64,000 nucleotides of DNA. It comes from Occultella kanbiaonis (GTDB lineage: Bacteria > Actinomycetota > Actinomycetes > Actinomycetales > Beutenbergiaceae). The notes beneath the pieces are model-generated. The model saw only the letters and a program-made list of their open reading frames with translations, was not told the DNA's origin and did no database searches. Positions 43,878 through 51,835 of the stretch are shown here, in pieces. A program made the position numbers and the translations under genes. Within the stretch, counting starts at the first letter, position 1. Each line of letters begins with the position of its first letter. The stretch lies in assembly GCF_009708215.1 (NCBI RefSeq), contig NZ_CP046175.1:5022001-5086000 (forward strand). The letters are read 5' to 3'.

Positions 43878-45008
43878 ATGACCGATGCACCCACGTTCAC
43901 CCTCGCGCTCGAGGTGGACGCCGACGGGGTCCACCCGAACGCGTGGCGCCGGGCCCACCACGCGCCGGGCGAACTGCTCAGTGCGGCGCGACTCCTTCAC
44001 GTCGTGCGCGGCGCCGAGAACGCCGGGTTCGCGCTCGTCACCATCGACGACTCCCTGCTCCCGGTGGACGGCAGCGTGGCCGGCCGGATCGACGCCGTCA
44101 CCCGGGCCGCGTTCGCGTCGGGCCGGACCACCCGGCTCGGCCTGGCCCCACGGGTGCATCCGCGGGCCGTCGAGCCGTTCCACCTGGCCGCCCAGTTGGC
44201 TTCCCTCGACCACGTCAGCCGCGGTCGCGGCGCCTGGCTCGTCGGCGATGACGCGCTGCCCGGGCTGGACCGGGCGCTCGACCGGACGGTGCCCACCGGC
44301 GCCGAGGAGCGCGCGGCCGAGGTCCGGGCCGTGGTCACCACGGTGCGTGATCTCTGGGACTCCTGGGACGACGACGCGGTCATCAGGGACTCCACCACGG
44401 GCCGCTACATCGACTCCGACCGGGTCCGGTACGTCGACGCCCGGACCCCCACGTTCTCCGTCAAGGGTCCGTTGATCACGCCACGGCCACCGCAGGGCCA
44501 GCTCGTCGTGATCGCACCCCTCGGCCTGGTGCCGGCGCACGACGTGGACGTGACGCTGATCCGGGCCGCCACCACGGCCGACGGCGTCAGGGCGGCCGCC
44601 ACGGCCGGCACGCCCCGGTCCCTGCTCGACCTCCAGGTCACCCTCGACACCGAGGACACCACCGGCACCCAGCGCCTGGACGCTCTCGGCGCCGATCCGG
44701 CCGGGACCGACCGGCCGCACTTCGTCGGCTCAGCGCAGGGCCTGGTGCTGCTGCTGGAGGACCTCGCCCACGCCGTCGGCCCGACGGGTGGCGTCCGGAT
44801 CCTGCCGACCGTGATCGACGAGGACCTCCCCCAGCTGTCCCGGCACGTACTGCCGGCCCTACGGGCCTCGGGGCTGCTGCGCGGCCCGCGACCCGCAGCC
44901 ACGCTGCGCGACACCCTCGGCCTGGACCGCCCGGCCAACCGGTTCACCACCCGGCCCCAGACCCCAGCCCCCACCCGGCAAGAAACTGCACAGGAGTTGT
45001 CCGCATGA
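43878..45008 (+). CDS. LLM-class flavin oxidoreductase (divergent subgroup)
   Basis: Luciferase-like protein of 376 aa, paralogue of 42187-43473. It keeps the opening LEVDADGVHPNAWRRAH, the LAAQLASLDHVSRGRGAWLV block and LWDSWDDDAVIRDSTTGRYI. It is about 50 residues shorter than its relative, mainly in the C-terminal half. ATG 43878 is chosen because GGAAGG lies upstream and the family match begins there. Its stop overlaps the next ATG (ATGA), as in the leftward arm, giving the same order in both arms: divergent-type LLM, then NtaA/DszA-type LLM. Confidence 0.85.
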   Translation: MTDAPTFTLALEVDADGVHPNAWRRAHHAPGELLSAARLLHVVRGAENAGFALVTIDDSLLPVDGSVAGRIDAVTRAAFASGRTTRLGLAPRVHPRAVEPFHLAAQLASLDHVSRGRGAWLVGDDALPGLDRALDRTVPTGAEERAAEVRAVVTTVRDLWDSWDDDAVIRDSTTGRYIDSDRVRYVDARTPTFSVKGPLITPRPPQGQLVVIAPLGLVPAHDVDVTLIRAATTADGVRAAATAGTPRSLLDLQVTLDTEDTTGTQRLDALGADPAGTDRPHFVGSAQGLVLLLEDLAHAVGPTGGVRILPTVIDEDLPQLSRHVLPALRASGLLRGPRPAATLRDTLGLDRPANRFTTRPQTPAPTRQETAQELSA

Positions 45009-46411
45009 GCCACCCGATCACCCGACCCGACGCGCAGGTCCACTTCGGGGTGTTCTTCCAGGGCGTCAACCATCACACGGTCTGGTCCGATGCCGAGTCC
45101 GGTTCGCAGATCGACCCGGACAGCTTCCTGCGGGTCGCCCAGGTGGCCGAGCGCGGCCTCTTCGATGCGTTCTTCCTCGGCGAAGGGCTGCGGCTGCGCG
45201 AGTCGCACGGCCGCGTGCACGACCTCGACGTGGTGGGCCGTCCGGACGCCCTCACCCAGCTCGCGGCACTCGCCTCGGTCACCACCCATCTGGGTCTGGT
45301 GGCGACCCAGAACACGACCTACAACGACCCCGCCGACCTGGCCCGGCGCCTGGCCGGCCTCGACGTGCTCAGCGGCGGTCGCGCCGCCTGGAACGTGGTC
45401 ACCACGGACAACGCCTGGACCGGGGAGAACTTCCGCCGCGGCGGCTACCTCGACCATGCCGACCGGTACGTGCGTGCCGAGGAGTTCGTCCGGGCCGCGC
45501 AGGCCATCTGGGACTCCTGGGACGACGACGCGATCGCGCCGGACACCGATGCCGAGCACTGGGCGGCGCCGGATGCCATCGAGACGGTGGTCCGCGACGG
45601 TGCCAGCGTCCGGATCCAGGTGCGCCCCACCGTGCCGCGCAGCCCGCAGGTGCACCCGGTCCTGTTCCAGGCCGGTGACTCACCCGCCGGGCGGGACTTC
45701 GCCGCGCGCAACGCCGATGTGATCTTCTCCGCGCACGGGTCCGACCTCGACGACGCGCTCGCGTTCGCGGCCGACGTCCGCACCCGGGTCCGCGCTGCCG
45801 GGCGGCCCGCGGACGACCTCCTGATCCTGCCCGGCACGTTCTTCGTGCTCGGGGACACCGACGCCGAGGCCGAGGAGAAGTACGCCTGGCTCAAGCGCGC
45901 CCAGGTCACCGGGGCCACCGCACTCTCCCTGCTCGGCTACATCTGGGGCCAGGACCTGTCCCACCTCGATCCCGACGGCCCACTGCCGGACCTCGAGGCC
46001 ACGGCGGTCGAGTTCGACGGCACCCGTGGAGCCGGCCTGAAGGAGGGCGGCCGCCGCAAGCTCGCCGAACAATGGCGCGCCCGGGCCGAGGCCGAGAACC
46101 TGTCCATCCGGGAGCTCGTGATCGCGCAGGAGGCGCGCCGCGGTTTCGTGGGGACGCCCGGCAAGGTCGCCGACCGGCTCGTCGAGTTCGTCCGCACCGG
46201 CGCCGTCGACGGCTTCAACATCTCGCCGTGGATCGTGCCGGACGGCCTCGATGACATCGTGGAGACGCTCGTGCCGGCGCTGCAGGAGCGTGGCGCCTAC
46301 CGCACGGCCTACACCTCGACGACCCTGCGTGGTCACCTCGGGCTGCGCGCGCCGCTGAGCCACCGCGAGGCGGCCGGCGACATCGTCGACGCGGAGCAGA
46401 TCGCCGGATGA
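45005..46411 (+). CDS. LLM-class monooxygenase, NtaA/SnaA/DszA family
   Basis: FMNH2-dependent monooxygenase of 468 aa and close relative of 40769-42190 (VHFGVFFQGVNHHTVWSDAE; FDAFFLGEGLRLRESHG; GGRAAWNVVTTDNAWTGENF, each typical). It overlaps both neighbours by ATGA, so it is coupled to the LLM before it and to the M20 deacylase after it. In Bacillus, LLM enzymes of the YtnJ/YxeK type act with an M20 deacetylase in salvage of S-substituted cysteines; the arrangement here suggests similar chemistry. The substrate is inferred only. Confidence 0.92.
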   Translation: MSHPITRPDAQVHFGVFFQGVNHHTVWSDAESGSQIDPDSFLRVAQVAERGLFDAFFLGEGLRLRESHGRVHDLDVVGRPDALTQLAALASVTTHLGLVATQNTTYNDPADLARRLAGLDVLSGGRAAWNVVTTDNAWTGENFRRGGYLDHADRYVRAEEFVRAAQAIWDSWDDDAIAPDTDAEHWAAPDAIETVVRDGASVRIQVRPTVPRSPQVHPVLFQAGDSPAGRDFAARNADVIFSAHGSDLDDALAFAADVRTRVRAAGRPADDLLILPGTFFVLGDTDAEAEEKYAWLKRAQVTGATALSLLGYIWGQDLSHLDPDGPLPDLEATAVEFDGTRGAGLKEGGRRKLAEQWRARAEAENLSIRELVIAQEARRGFVGTPGKVADRLVEFVRTGAVDGFNISPWIVPDGLDDIVETLVPALQERGAYRTAYTSTTLRGHLGLRAPLSHREAAGDIVDAEQIAG

Positions 46412-47736
46412 GCGCCGTCACCGCACCGAGCCAGGTGCCCCCGCCGAGCCGCGCGTACCTCGATGCGCTCGCCGAGACCACCCGGCGTCGTACCGAGGCG
46501 TTCGTTCCGCTCGCCTCGCCGCACCCGGGTGCCCCGAGCTCCGCCGTCGAGAGCGTCCGGGCTCGCCTGACGCAGCGCTCCGGCGCCGTGCTCGACCTGG
46601 CCCACGCCGTCTTCGGCTACGCCGAGGAGGCGTTCGAGGAGGTCCGCAGCGTCGAGGCGATCGCCGCCACGCTGCGCGCCCACGGCGTGACGCCCGAGGT
46701 GGGCACCCATGGTCTGGCGACGTCGTTGCGGGCCTCGCTCGGGCCGGACGACGGCCCGACCATCGCGATCCTCGCCGAGTACGACGCCCTGCCGGAGATC
46801 GGTCACGCCTGCGGGCACCACCTGATCGCCGCCGCCGCGACCGGCGCCTTCCTCAGCCTGGCCGGCGAGGACCTGCCGGGCCGTGTGTTGCTGCTCGGCA
46901 CCCCGGCGGAGGAGGGCAACAGCGGCAAGGAGCTGCTCGCCCGGGAGGGCTTCTTCGACGGCGTGGACGCAGCGATCATGGTGCACCCGTTCGGCTACGA
47001 CGTGGTGGACCAGCCGTTCCTGGGCCGCCGTCAGCTCGTGGTCCGCTACCGCGGCGTCGCGGCGCACGCCTCGGCGCAGCCCTACATGGGCCGCAACGCC
47101 CTGGACGCGGTGGCCCTGAACTACCAGGCCGTCGGACTGCTGCGTCAGCACCTGCCGCCGAGCGACCGGGTGCACGGAGTGATCCGGGAGGGCGGTACCA
47201 GGCCCTCGATCGTGCCGGAGACGGCGGTCGTGGAGTACTACGTGCGGTCCGCGCAGGCCGCCACCCTCAGGGACCTCTCCGCACGGCTCGAGGACATCGC
47301 CAACGGCATCGCCCGGGCGACGGGCACGGTCGCCGAACTGACGTGGGACCCGAAGCCGTTCACCCTGCCGTTGCGTACCAACTCGCCGCTCGCGGCACGG
47401 TGGGCCGGGCACCAGGCGGCTCGCGGCCGAACCGTGCTCGCCGGTGGGGTGGTCCCCGAGGAGCTGGCCGCGTCCACCGACTTCGGGAACGTGAGCGTCC
47501 GGATCCCGTCGATCCACCCGATGATCGCGGTCTCCGATCCCGACGTCGCGCTGCACACCCGCGAGTTCGCGACCGCGGCCGGCTCCCCGGCCGGTGACGC
47601 CGCCGCCCTCGACGGCGCGGACGGCCTCGCCCTGACGGCCCTCGACTGGCTCCACGACGCCGACCTGCGCGCCGCCGTCCGTGCCGACTTCGAGGCCGCC
47701 GGCGGCGAGCTCGACGTGCCGGGCTACTTCGACTGA
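46408..47736 (+). CDS. M20 family metallo-amidohydrolase (deacylase)
   Basis: Zinc amidohydrolase of 442 aa of the M20D/AbgB-HipO type. Metal ligands appear in LAEYDALPEIGHACGHHLIA (His in GHACGHH, Asp nearby) and TPAEEGNSGKELL (the EE pair with catalytic Glu). The dimerisation insert begins near VVRYRGVAAHASAQPYMG. The function is hydrolysis of an N-acyl amino acid or aryl conjugate. It is coupled by ATGA to the LLM gene upstream, which supports a deacylation step in the same pathway. The stop lies 50 bases before the ATP-grasp gene. Confidence 0.93.
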   Translation: MSAVTAPSQVPPPSRAYLDALAETTRRRTEAFVPLASPHPGAPSSAVESVRARLTQRSGAVLDLAHAVFGYAEEAFEEVRSVEAIAATLRAHGVTPEVGTHGLATSLRASLGPDDGPTIAILAEYDALPEIGHACGHHLIAAAATGAFLSLAGEDLPGRVLLLGTPAEEGNSGKELLAREGFFDGVDAAIMVHPFGYDVVDQPFLGRRQLVVRYRGVAAHASAQPYMGRNALDAVALNYQAVGLLRQHLPPSDRVHGVIREGGTRPSIVPETAVVEYYVRSAQAATLRDLSARLEDIANGIARATGTVAELTWDPKPFTLPLRTNSPLAARWAGHQAARGRTVLAGGVVPEELAASTDFGNVSVRIPSIHPMIAVSDPDVALHTREFATAAGSPAGDAAALDGADGLALTALDWLHDADLRAAVRADFEAAGGELDVPGYFD

Positions 47737-47786
47737 CCCACTGCGACCGATACCCCCACCGACCCCACCGAGCAGGAGCACCCGCC

Positions 47787-48788
47787 ATGACCGAACCCGT
47801 CGTGCACGTCATCCACGAGAACCCGGACTGGTTCGCGCCGTTCGCCGCCGCCTTCGAGGCCGACGGCGTGCCGTACCGGGAGTGGCTCCTCACCGGAGGC
47901 GCCCTCGACCTCGGCGAGGTGCCGCCGCCCGGGGTGTACTGGTCCCGGTTCAGCGCCTCCGCACACACCCGCGATCATGGGCACTCCAAGGAGCACACCC
48001 GGGCCGTGCTGGCGTGGGCCGAGGCCGCCGGGCGGCGGGTCGTGAACGGCCGGGGCGTGCTCGAGTTCGAGGTGTCCAAGGTGGTCCAGCTCGCGTCCCT
48101 GCGGGCCGCCGGGATCGACACCCCGCTCACCCGGGTGGTCATCGGCACAGACAACCTGCTCGCCGCGGCCACCGGCTTCCCGACGCCGTTCGTCACCAAG
48201 CACAACCAGGGCGGCAAGGGGCTGGGGGTACGCCGTTACGACGCGGTCGCGGACCTGGCCGCCGACCTCGCCTCGGGCGTCTACGAGGAGCCGGTCGACG
48301 GCGTCACCCTCCTGCAGGAGTATGTCGCCCCGGCGGACGGCTCGATCACCCGGGTGGAGATCGTCGGCGGAGAGTTCGTGTACGCGATCCGCGCGGACAC
48401 GGTGCACGGCGGGTTCCAGCTCTGCCCGGCGGACGCGTGCGCCCTCGACCCGGAGACCGGCCGCCCGATCCTCCCGCCGGGGGCCACCCTCGCCCCCGTG
48501 CCCGGCCAGTCGCTCTTCTCACTGCGGGAGCACGTCGACCCGGCACTCGTCGAGTCCTACCTCGCGTTCACCGCGCGGCACGGCATCGAGATCGCGGGGA
48601 TCGAGTTCCTCGAGTCCGCGGACGGTCGGGTGCTGACCTACGACGTGAACACGAACACCAACTACAACGCCGAGATCGAGGCGGTTGCCCCGCGCAGCGG
48701 ACCCGGTCAGATCGCTCGGTACCTCGGCGCTCTGCTGGAGTTGGAGCGCTCGACAGGATCGGACGTCGAGGCATTGTGCGCCGGGTGA
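47787..48788 (+). CDS. ATP-grasp (RimK-like) ligase
   Basis: ATP-dependent carboxylate-amine ligase of 333 aa. The N-terminal segment VVHVIHENPDWFAPFAAAFE is a pre-ATP-grasp Rossmann domain; the central part has a lysine-containing P-loop (PFVTKHNQGGKGLGVRRYD) and the C-terminal part has LLQEYVAP and the metal triad region VLTYDVNTNTNYNAE. It is preceded by an AGGAG site. RimK-like enzymes add glutamate or form peptide-type amide bonds. It lies 50 bases after the M20 deacylase in the same direction, so it probably makes an amide in the same pathway; whether before or after oxygenation is unknown. Confidence 0.85.
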   Translation: MTEPVVHVIHENPDWFAPFAAAFEADGVPYREWLLTGGALDLGEVPPPGVYWSRFSASAHTRDHGHSKEHTRAVLAWAEAAGRRVVNGRGVLEFEVSKVVQLASLRAAGIDTPLTRVVIGTDNLLAAATGFPTPFVTKHNQGGKGLGVRRYDAVADLAADLASGVYEEPVDGVTLLQEYVAPADGSITRVEIVGGEFVYAIRADTVHGGFQLCPADACALDPETGRPILPPGATLAPVPGQSLFSLREHVDPALVESYLAFTARHGIEIAGIEFLESADGRVLTYDVNTNTNYNAEIEAVAPRSGPGQIARYLGALLELERSTGSDVEALCAG

Positions 48789-48855
48789 GCCGGCGCGACC
48801 ACCGGCGAGGACCCACACTCGTACGCTGGGGCGGGTGAGACGAAGGAGCCGCAGG

Positions 48856-49332
48856 ATGTTCGAAGGTTGGCGGGCGCGCCGACGCGAGAAGGCCGCGACG
48901 CAACGGTCGCGGGAGGGACGGCAACAGGTCATTGACGACGTGCGCGACGCCGTCGGCGCTGCCGACCCGGGCCGGGTGGAGGCGGCGACCAAGCAGGCGC
49001 TGGACGACGCCCTCTCGGGCGCCGCCGGACGCTCACTGACGGGCGCCCTGGACGTGCACGCGCGGACCGCGCTGCCCGACTTGAGGGCGACGCTCGACGA
49101 CGCCATGGATGGCCAGGCGGTGCAACGGCTCGCCGAGGCGATCGACGCGGGCGCTGATGCGACCTCGACCCCGAACGACCTGCTCGAGGCGATCGAGAAC
49201 TGGGCCGCCTACCTGGCCGACCCGGCGCGCGACCGCGCGCACTTGGAGAGCGTTCTGTGGCTCACGGTCCTGGCGCACGATGACACCGCGGCTGCACTCG
49301 AGACGGTACGTATACGGCTCGGCGTCGCCTGA
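48856..49332 (+). CDS. Hypothetical helical protein
   Basis: Unrecognised cytoplasmic protein of 158 aa, mostly helical and rich in Ala, Asp and Arg. A basic N-terminus (MFEGWRARRREKAATQRSRE) is followed by amphipathic helices with repeated DDA/ALDD patterns. No membrane span or signal peptide. ATG 48856 has AAGGAG at 48843-48848, and a TACGCT hexamer about 25 bases further up could be its -10 box, so it is likely a separate transcript from the ATP-grasp gene 67 bases upstream. It converges on the MMPL gene with 30 bases between stops. No function is proposed. Confidence 0.65.
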   Translation: MFEGWRARRREKAATQRSREGRQQVIDDVRDAVGAADPGRVEAATKQALDDALSGAAGRSLTGALDVHARTALPDLRATLDDAMDGQAVQRLAEAIDAGADATSTPNDLLEAIENWAAYLADPARDRAHLESVLWLTVLAHDDTAAALETVRIRLGVA

Positions 49333-49362
49333 AGACCCGAGGGCCCGCTCAGCCGGCCCGCC

Positions 49363-51531
49363 TCAGCGCTCGCTGCGAGCCAGCTTGGACGGCCACCAGA
49401 TCGTGCGGCCGATCGAGTAGGACAACGCCGGGACGAGCAGCGAGCGCACCACGAGCGTGTCCAGCAGCACGCCGAACGCCACGATGAAGGCGAGCTGGGC
49501 GAGGAACAGGATCGGGATGACCGCCAGGGCAGCGAACGTGGCGGCGAGCACCACGCCTGCGGACGTGATCACGCCCCCGGTCAGGGACAGCCCCCGCAGG
49601 ATGCCGGTCCGGGTGCCGTGCACGAGCGACTCCTCCCGGACCCGGCTCATCAGGAAGATGTTGTAGTCGATCCCGAGCGCCACCAGGAACACGAATCCGA
49701 AGAGGGGCACGGCCGGGTCCGCCCCCGGAAAGTCGAAGGCGTGGTTGAACACCAGCGCCGAGACCCCCATCGTCGCGCCGAAGGACAGCACGACGGTGGC
49801 GACCAGCAGCACCGGGGCGAGGATCGCTCGCAGCAGCACCATCAGGATCAGGGCGATGACGGCGAGGATGAGCGGGATCAGGAGGGTGCGATCCCGGGTG
49901 GAGGCGTCGTTGGAGTCCACGGCGGTGGCGGTGACGCCCCCGATCAGGATGTCGTCGCCGAGGCTCGCCCGTAGCTCGCGGACGGTGTCCTCGGCCGCGT
50001 CGGAGTCCGGCGGGTCCGTGAGGGTCGCCTGCAGCATCACGCGGCCGTCCACCTCGGTGAGGGCGGGGGCGGGCATGCCGTCCGCGAGCGGCTGCACGCC
50101 GTCGGCGCTCACCTGCGCGGTGCCGCTGGGCGAGTCCGCGCTGACCGCGGCGAGCGAGGCGACGCCCGGGTTCTCCAGGATCGTGGTCGCGACCGACTCG
50201 AGCTCGTCGGCGTCGGCGACCACGAGCGCGGGGCTGCCCGACCCACCGGGGAAGTGCTCGCCCAGTGCCTGCTGCCCGTCGCGGGCGTCCGAGGCCGTGA
50301 GCACGAAGTCGCTGCTCGCCACGCCCGACGCCTTGAGCTGGGGCACGAACGCGCAGGCGATGAGCAGCACGACGGCGGTGCCGATCCAGATCTGGTTCGG
50401 TCGCCGTGCGATGGCGCTGCTGAGGCGGGCCCACAGGCCCGTCGTGGGGACCTCGTCCTCGTCGCCGATGGTCGGGTCATACGCCGGCCGCCGCGGCCAG
50501 AACACGCCGCGGCCGGTCAGCAGCATCAGCGCCGGCAGCAGCGTGAGTGCGGCCAGCAGCGCGAAGGCGATCCCGATCGCGGCGACCGGGCCGAGCGACC
50601 TGTTGGAGTTCAGGTCGGACAGCAGCAGGCACAGCAGGGCGGCGATCACCGTGCCGCCCGAGGCGAGGATCGGCTCGAAGGAACCGCGCAGCGCCGCCTT
50701 CGTGGCGCCCCACGCGGTCGGGCTGCCGCGTAGCGCGTCCCGGTACCGGGCCACGTACAGCAGTGCGTAGTCGGTGGCCGCGCCGATGACGAGGATGAAC
50801 AGGATGCCCTGGGTCTGACCGCTGAGCAGCACGATCCCGGCCTTGGCGAGCCACCAGACGGTCAGCAGCGCGGCGCACAGCGCGCTCAGGCTCGTGGTCA
50901 GCACCACCAGTGGCAGGAACGGGGACCGGTAGACGATCACGAGGATCACGAACACGGCCCCGAGGGCAACCATGAGCAGGATCCCGTCGATGCCCCCGAA
51001 GGCGTCGACCAGGTCCGCGGTGAACCCGGCCGGCCCGGTGACGTGCACCTGCACGCCGTCGGGTGGGTTCGCCCGAAGCTCGGCCCGCACCTCGTCGACG
51101 GCCACCGGGATGTCCGCGTCGGGATCGAGGGTCAGGAACACCTGCGCGGCCAGTCCGTCGGTCGACGGCACCGGAGGCGAGATCCCGTCGGTGACGCCGG
51201 AGACGTCGGTGAGGGCCGCCGTCGACTCCTGGATCTGGGCGAGCTGGTCCTCGGTGAGCTCCGTCTCGGAGGTGTACACGACGAACGCTGGGATGGCATC
51301 ACTCCCGGCGAACTCGGAGAGGAGCGCCTGCACCTCGGTCGCGTCGGCGCTCGCCGGCAGGAAGGAGGTCTGATCGTTGGTCGAGACCTCGTCGACCCGG
51401 CCGAAGTACGGTCCGCCGATCGCCGCCGCGGCCAGCCACGCGCCGACCAGGAGCAGCGGGATCAGGATCCTCAGCCACCGTGAGGGTTGCGCGGTCGCTG
51501 GCGGTTCGTGCATCGTCGAGGTCCTCGACAT
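49363..51531 (-). CDS. MMPL-family (RND) membrane transporter
   Basis: RND-type exporter of 722 aa with two MMPL halves, each with one helix, an extracytoplasmic loop and a five-helix cluster. The loop after helix 1 begins GGPYFGRVDEVSTNDQTSFLP; GILFILVIGAATDYALLYVARYRD and FGFVFLVALGIDYNIFLMSRVREE carry the proton-relay aspartates (ATDYALL and GIDYNIF). AAGGAG lies just before ATG 51531. In Corynebacterium glutamicum an mmpL gene follows crtE in the carotenoid operon, and the same neighbours are found here, so this probably served carotenoid or lipid export. It may now be a remnant of that role. Confidence 0.93.
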   Translation of the reverse strand: MSRTSTMHEPPATAQPSRWLRILIPLLLVGAWLAAAAIGGPYFGRVDEVSTNDQTSFLPASADATEVQALLSEFAGSDAIPAFVVYTSETELTEDQLAQIQESTAALTDVSGVTDGISPPVPSTDGLAAQVFLTLDPDADIPVAVDEVRAELRANPPDGVQVHVTGPAGFTADLVDAFGGIDGILLMVALGAVFVILVIVYRSPFLPLVVLTTSLSALCAALLTVWWLAKAGIVLLSGQTQGILFILVIGAATDYALLYVARYRDALRGSPTAWGATKAALRGSFEPILASGGTVIAALLCLLLSDLNSNRSLGPVAAIGIAFALLAALTLLPALMLLTGRGVFWPRRPAYDPTIGDEDEVPTTGLWARLSSAIARRPNQIWIGTAVVLLIACAFVPQLKASGVASSDFVLTASDARDGQQALGEHFPGGSGSPALVVADADELESVATTILENPGVASLAAVSADSPSGTAQVSADGVQPLADGMPAPALTEVDGRVMLQATLTDPPDSDAAEDTVRELRASLGDDILIGGVTATAVDSNDASTRDRTLLIPLILAVIALILMVLLRAILAPVLLVATVVLSFGATMGVSALVFNHAFDFPGADPAVPLFGFVFLVALGIDYNIFLMSRVREESLVHGTRTGILRGLSLTGGVITSAGVVLAATFAALAVIPILFLAQLAFIVAFGVLLDTLVVRSLLVPALSYSIGRTIWWPSKLARSER

Positions 51532-51569
51532 CGGTCTCCTTGAGCATGGTGTGGCGGACGCTGTGGATC

Positions 51570-51807
51570 GGAGTCAGGTCGTCAGGGCGCGCCAGATCGA
51601 TGAGGAAGCCCACGACGTAGTTGATCAGAAGGATCTTCGTCCAGCCACCGCGGTCACGGTCACGGTCACGGTCACGGAGGCGAGCGTAGGGCAGCACGGC
51701 CTGCACGGCGCCGAAGGCGTGGGAGACGATTCCCCAAGCCCCGCGGACAGCACGGTCACCGCGGTGGAGCTGAACGTGGCCCCGGCGGAGACGAAGCCGT
51801 ACACGGC
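51570..51807 (-). pseudogene. Decayed lycopene elongase (CrtEb/UbiA-type) gene between crtE and mmpL
   Basis: Minus-strand pieces resemble the second half of CrtEb-like UbiA prenyltransferases. Bases 51807-51742 read AVYGFVSAGATFSSTAVTVL; after a frameshift, 51736 onward reads WGIVSHAFGAVQAVLPYARL, then a hexanucleotide repeat, then GWTKILLINYVVGFLID. In the intact family the WGM-S--LGAVQD motif and the final SWK-FL-LNYFVG helix are about 90 residues apart; here they are almost joined, so a large internal deletion is likely. The N-terminal half, with the catalytic Asp motif, is absent. Identification is from remembered C. glutamicum CrtEb and needs a search. Confidence 0.55.
51651..51677. repeat. 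CGGTCA hexanucleotide tandem repeat, 4.5 copies
   Basis: Four full copies of CGGTCA (51651-51674) plus CGG. It sits where the two conserved ends of the decayed crtEb-like gene meet and is read as repeated Arg-Asp in that remnant. Slippage or a repeat-mediated deletion is a natural explanation. Confidence 0.9.
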
Positions 51808-51835
51808 AGGCTGACGAAGTGCGTCCGCGGGTGAC

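Noticed and set aside
51651-51677. CRISPR or iteron-type array
   Set aside because: The hexamer units are contiguous without spacers and only 27 bases long; no cas genes or replication functions nearby.
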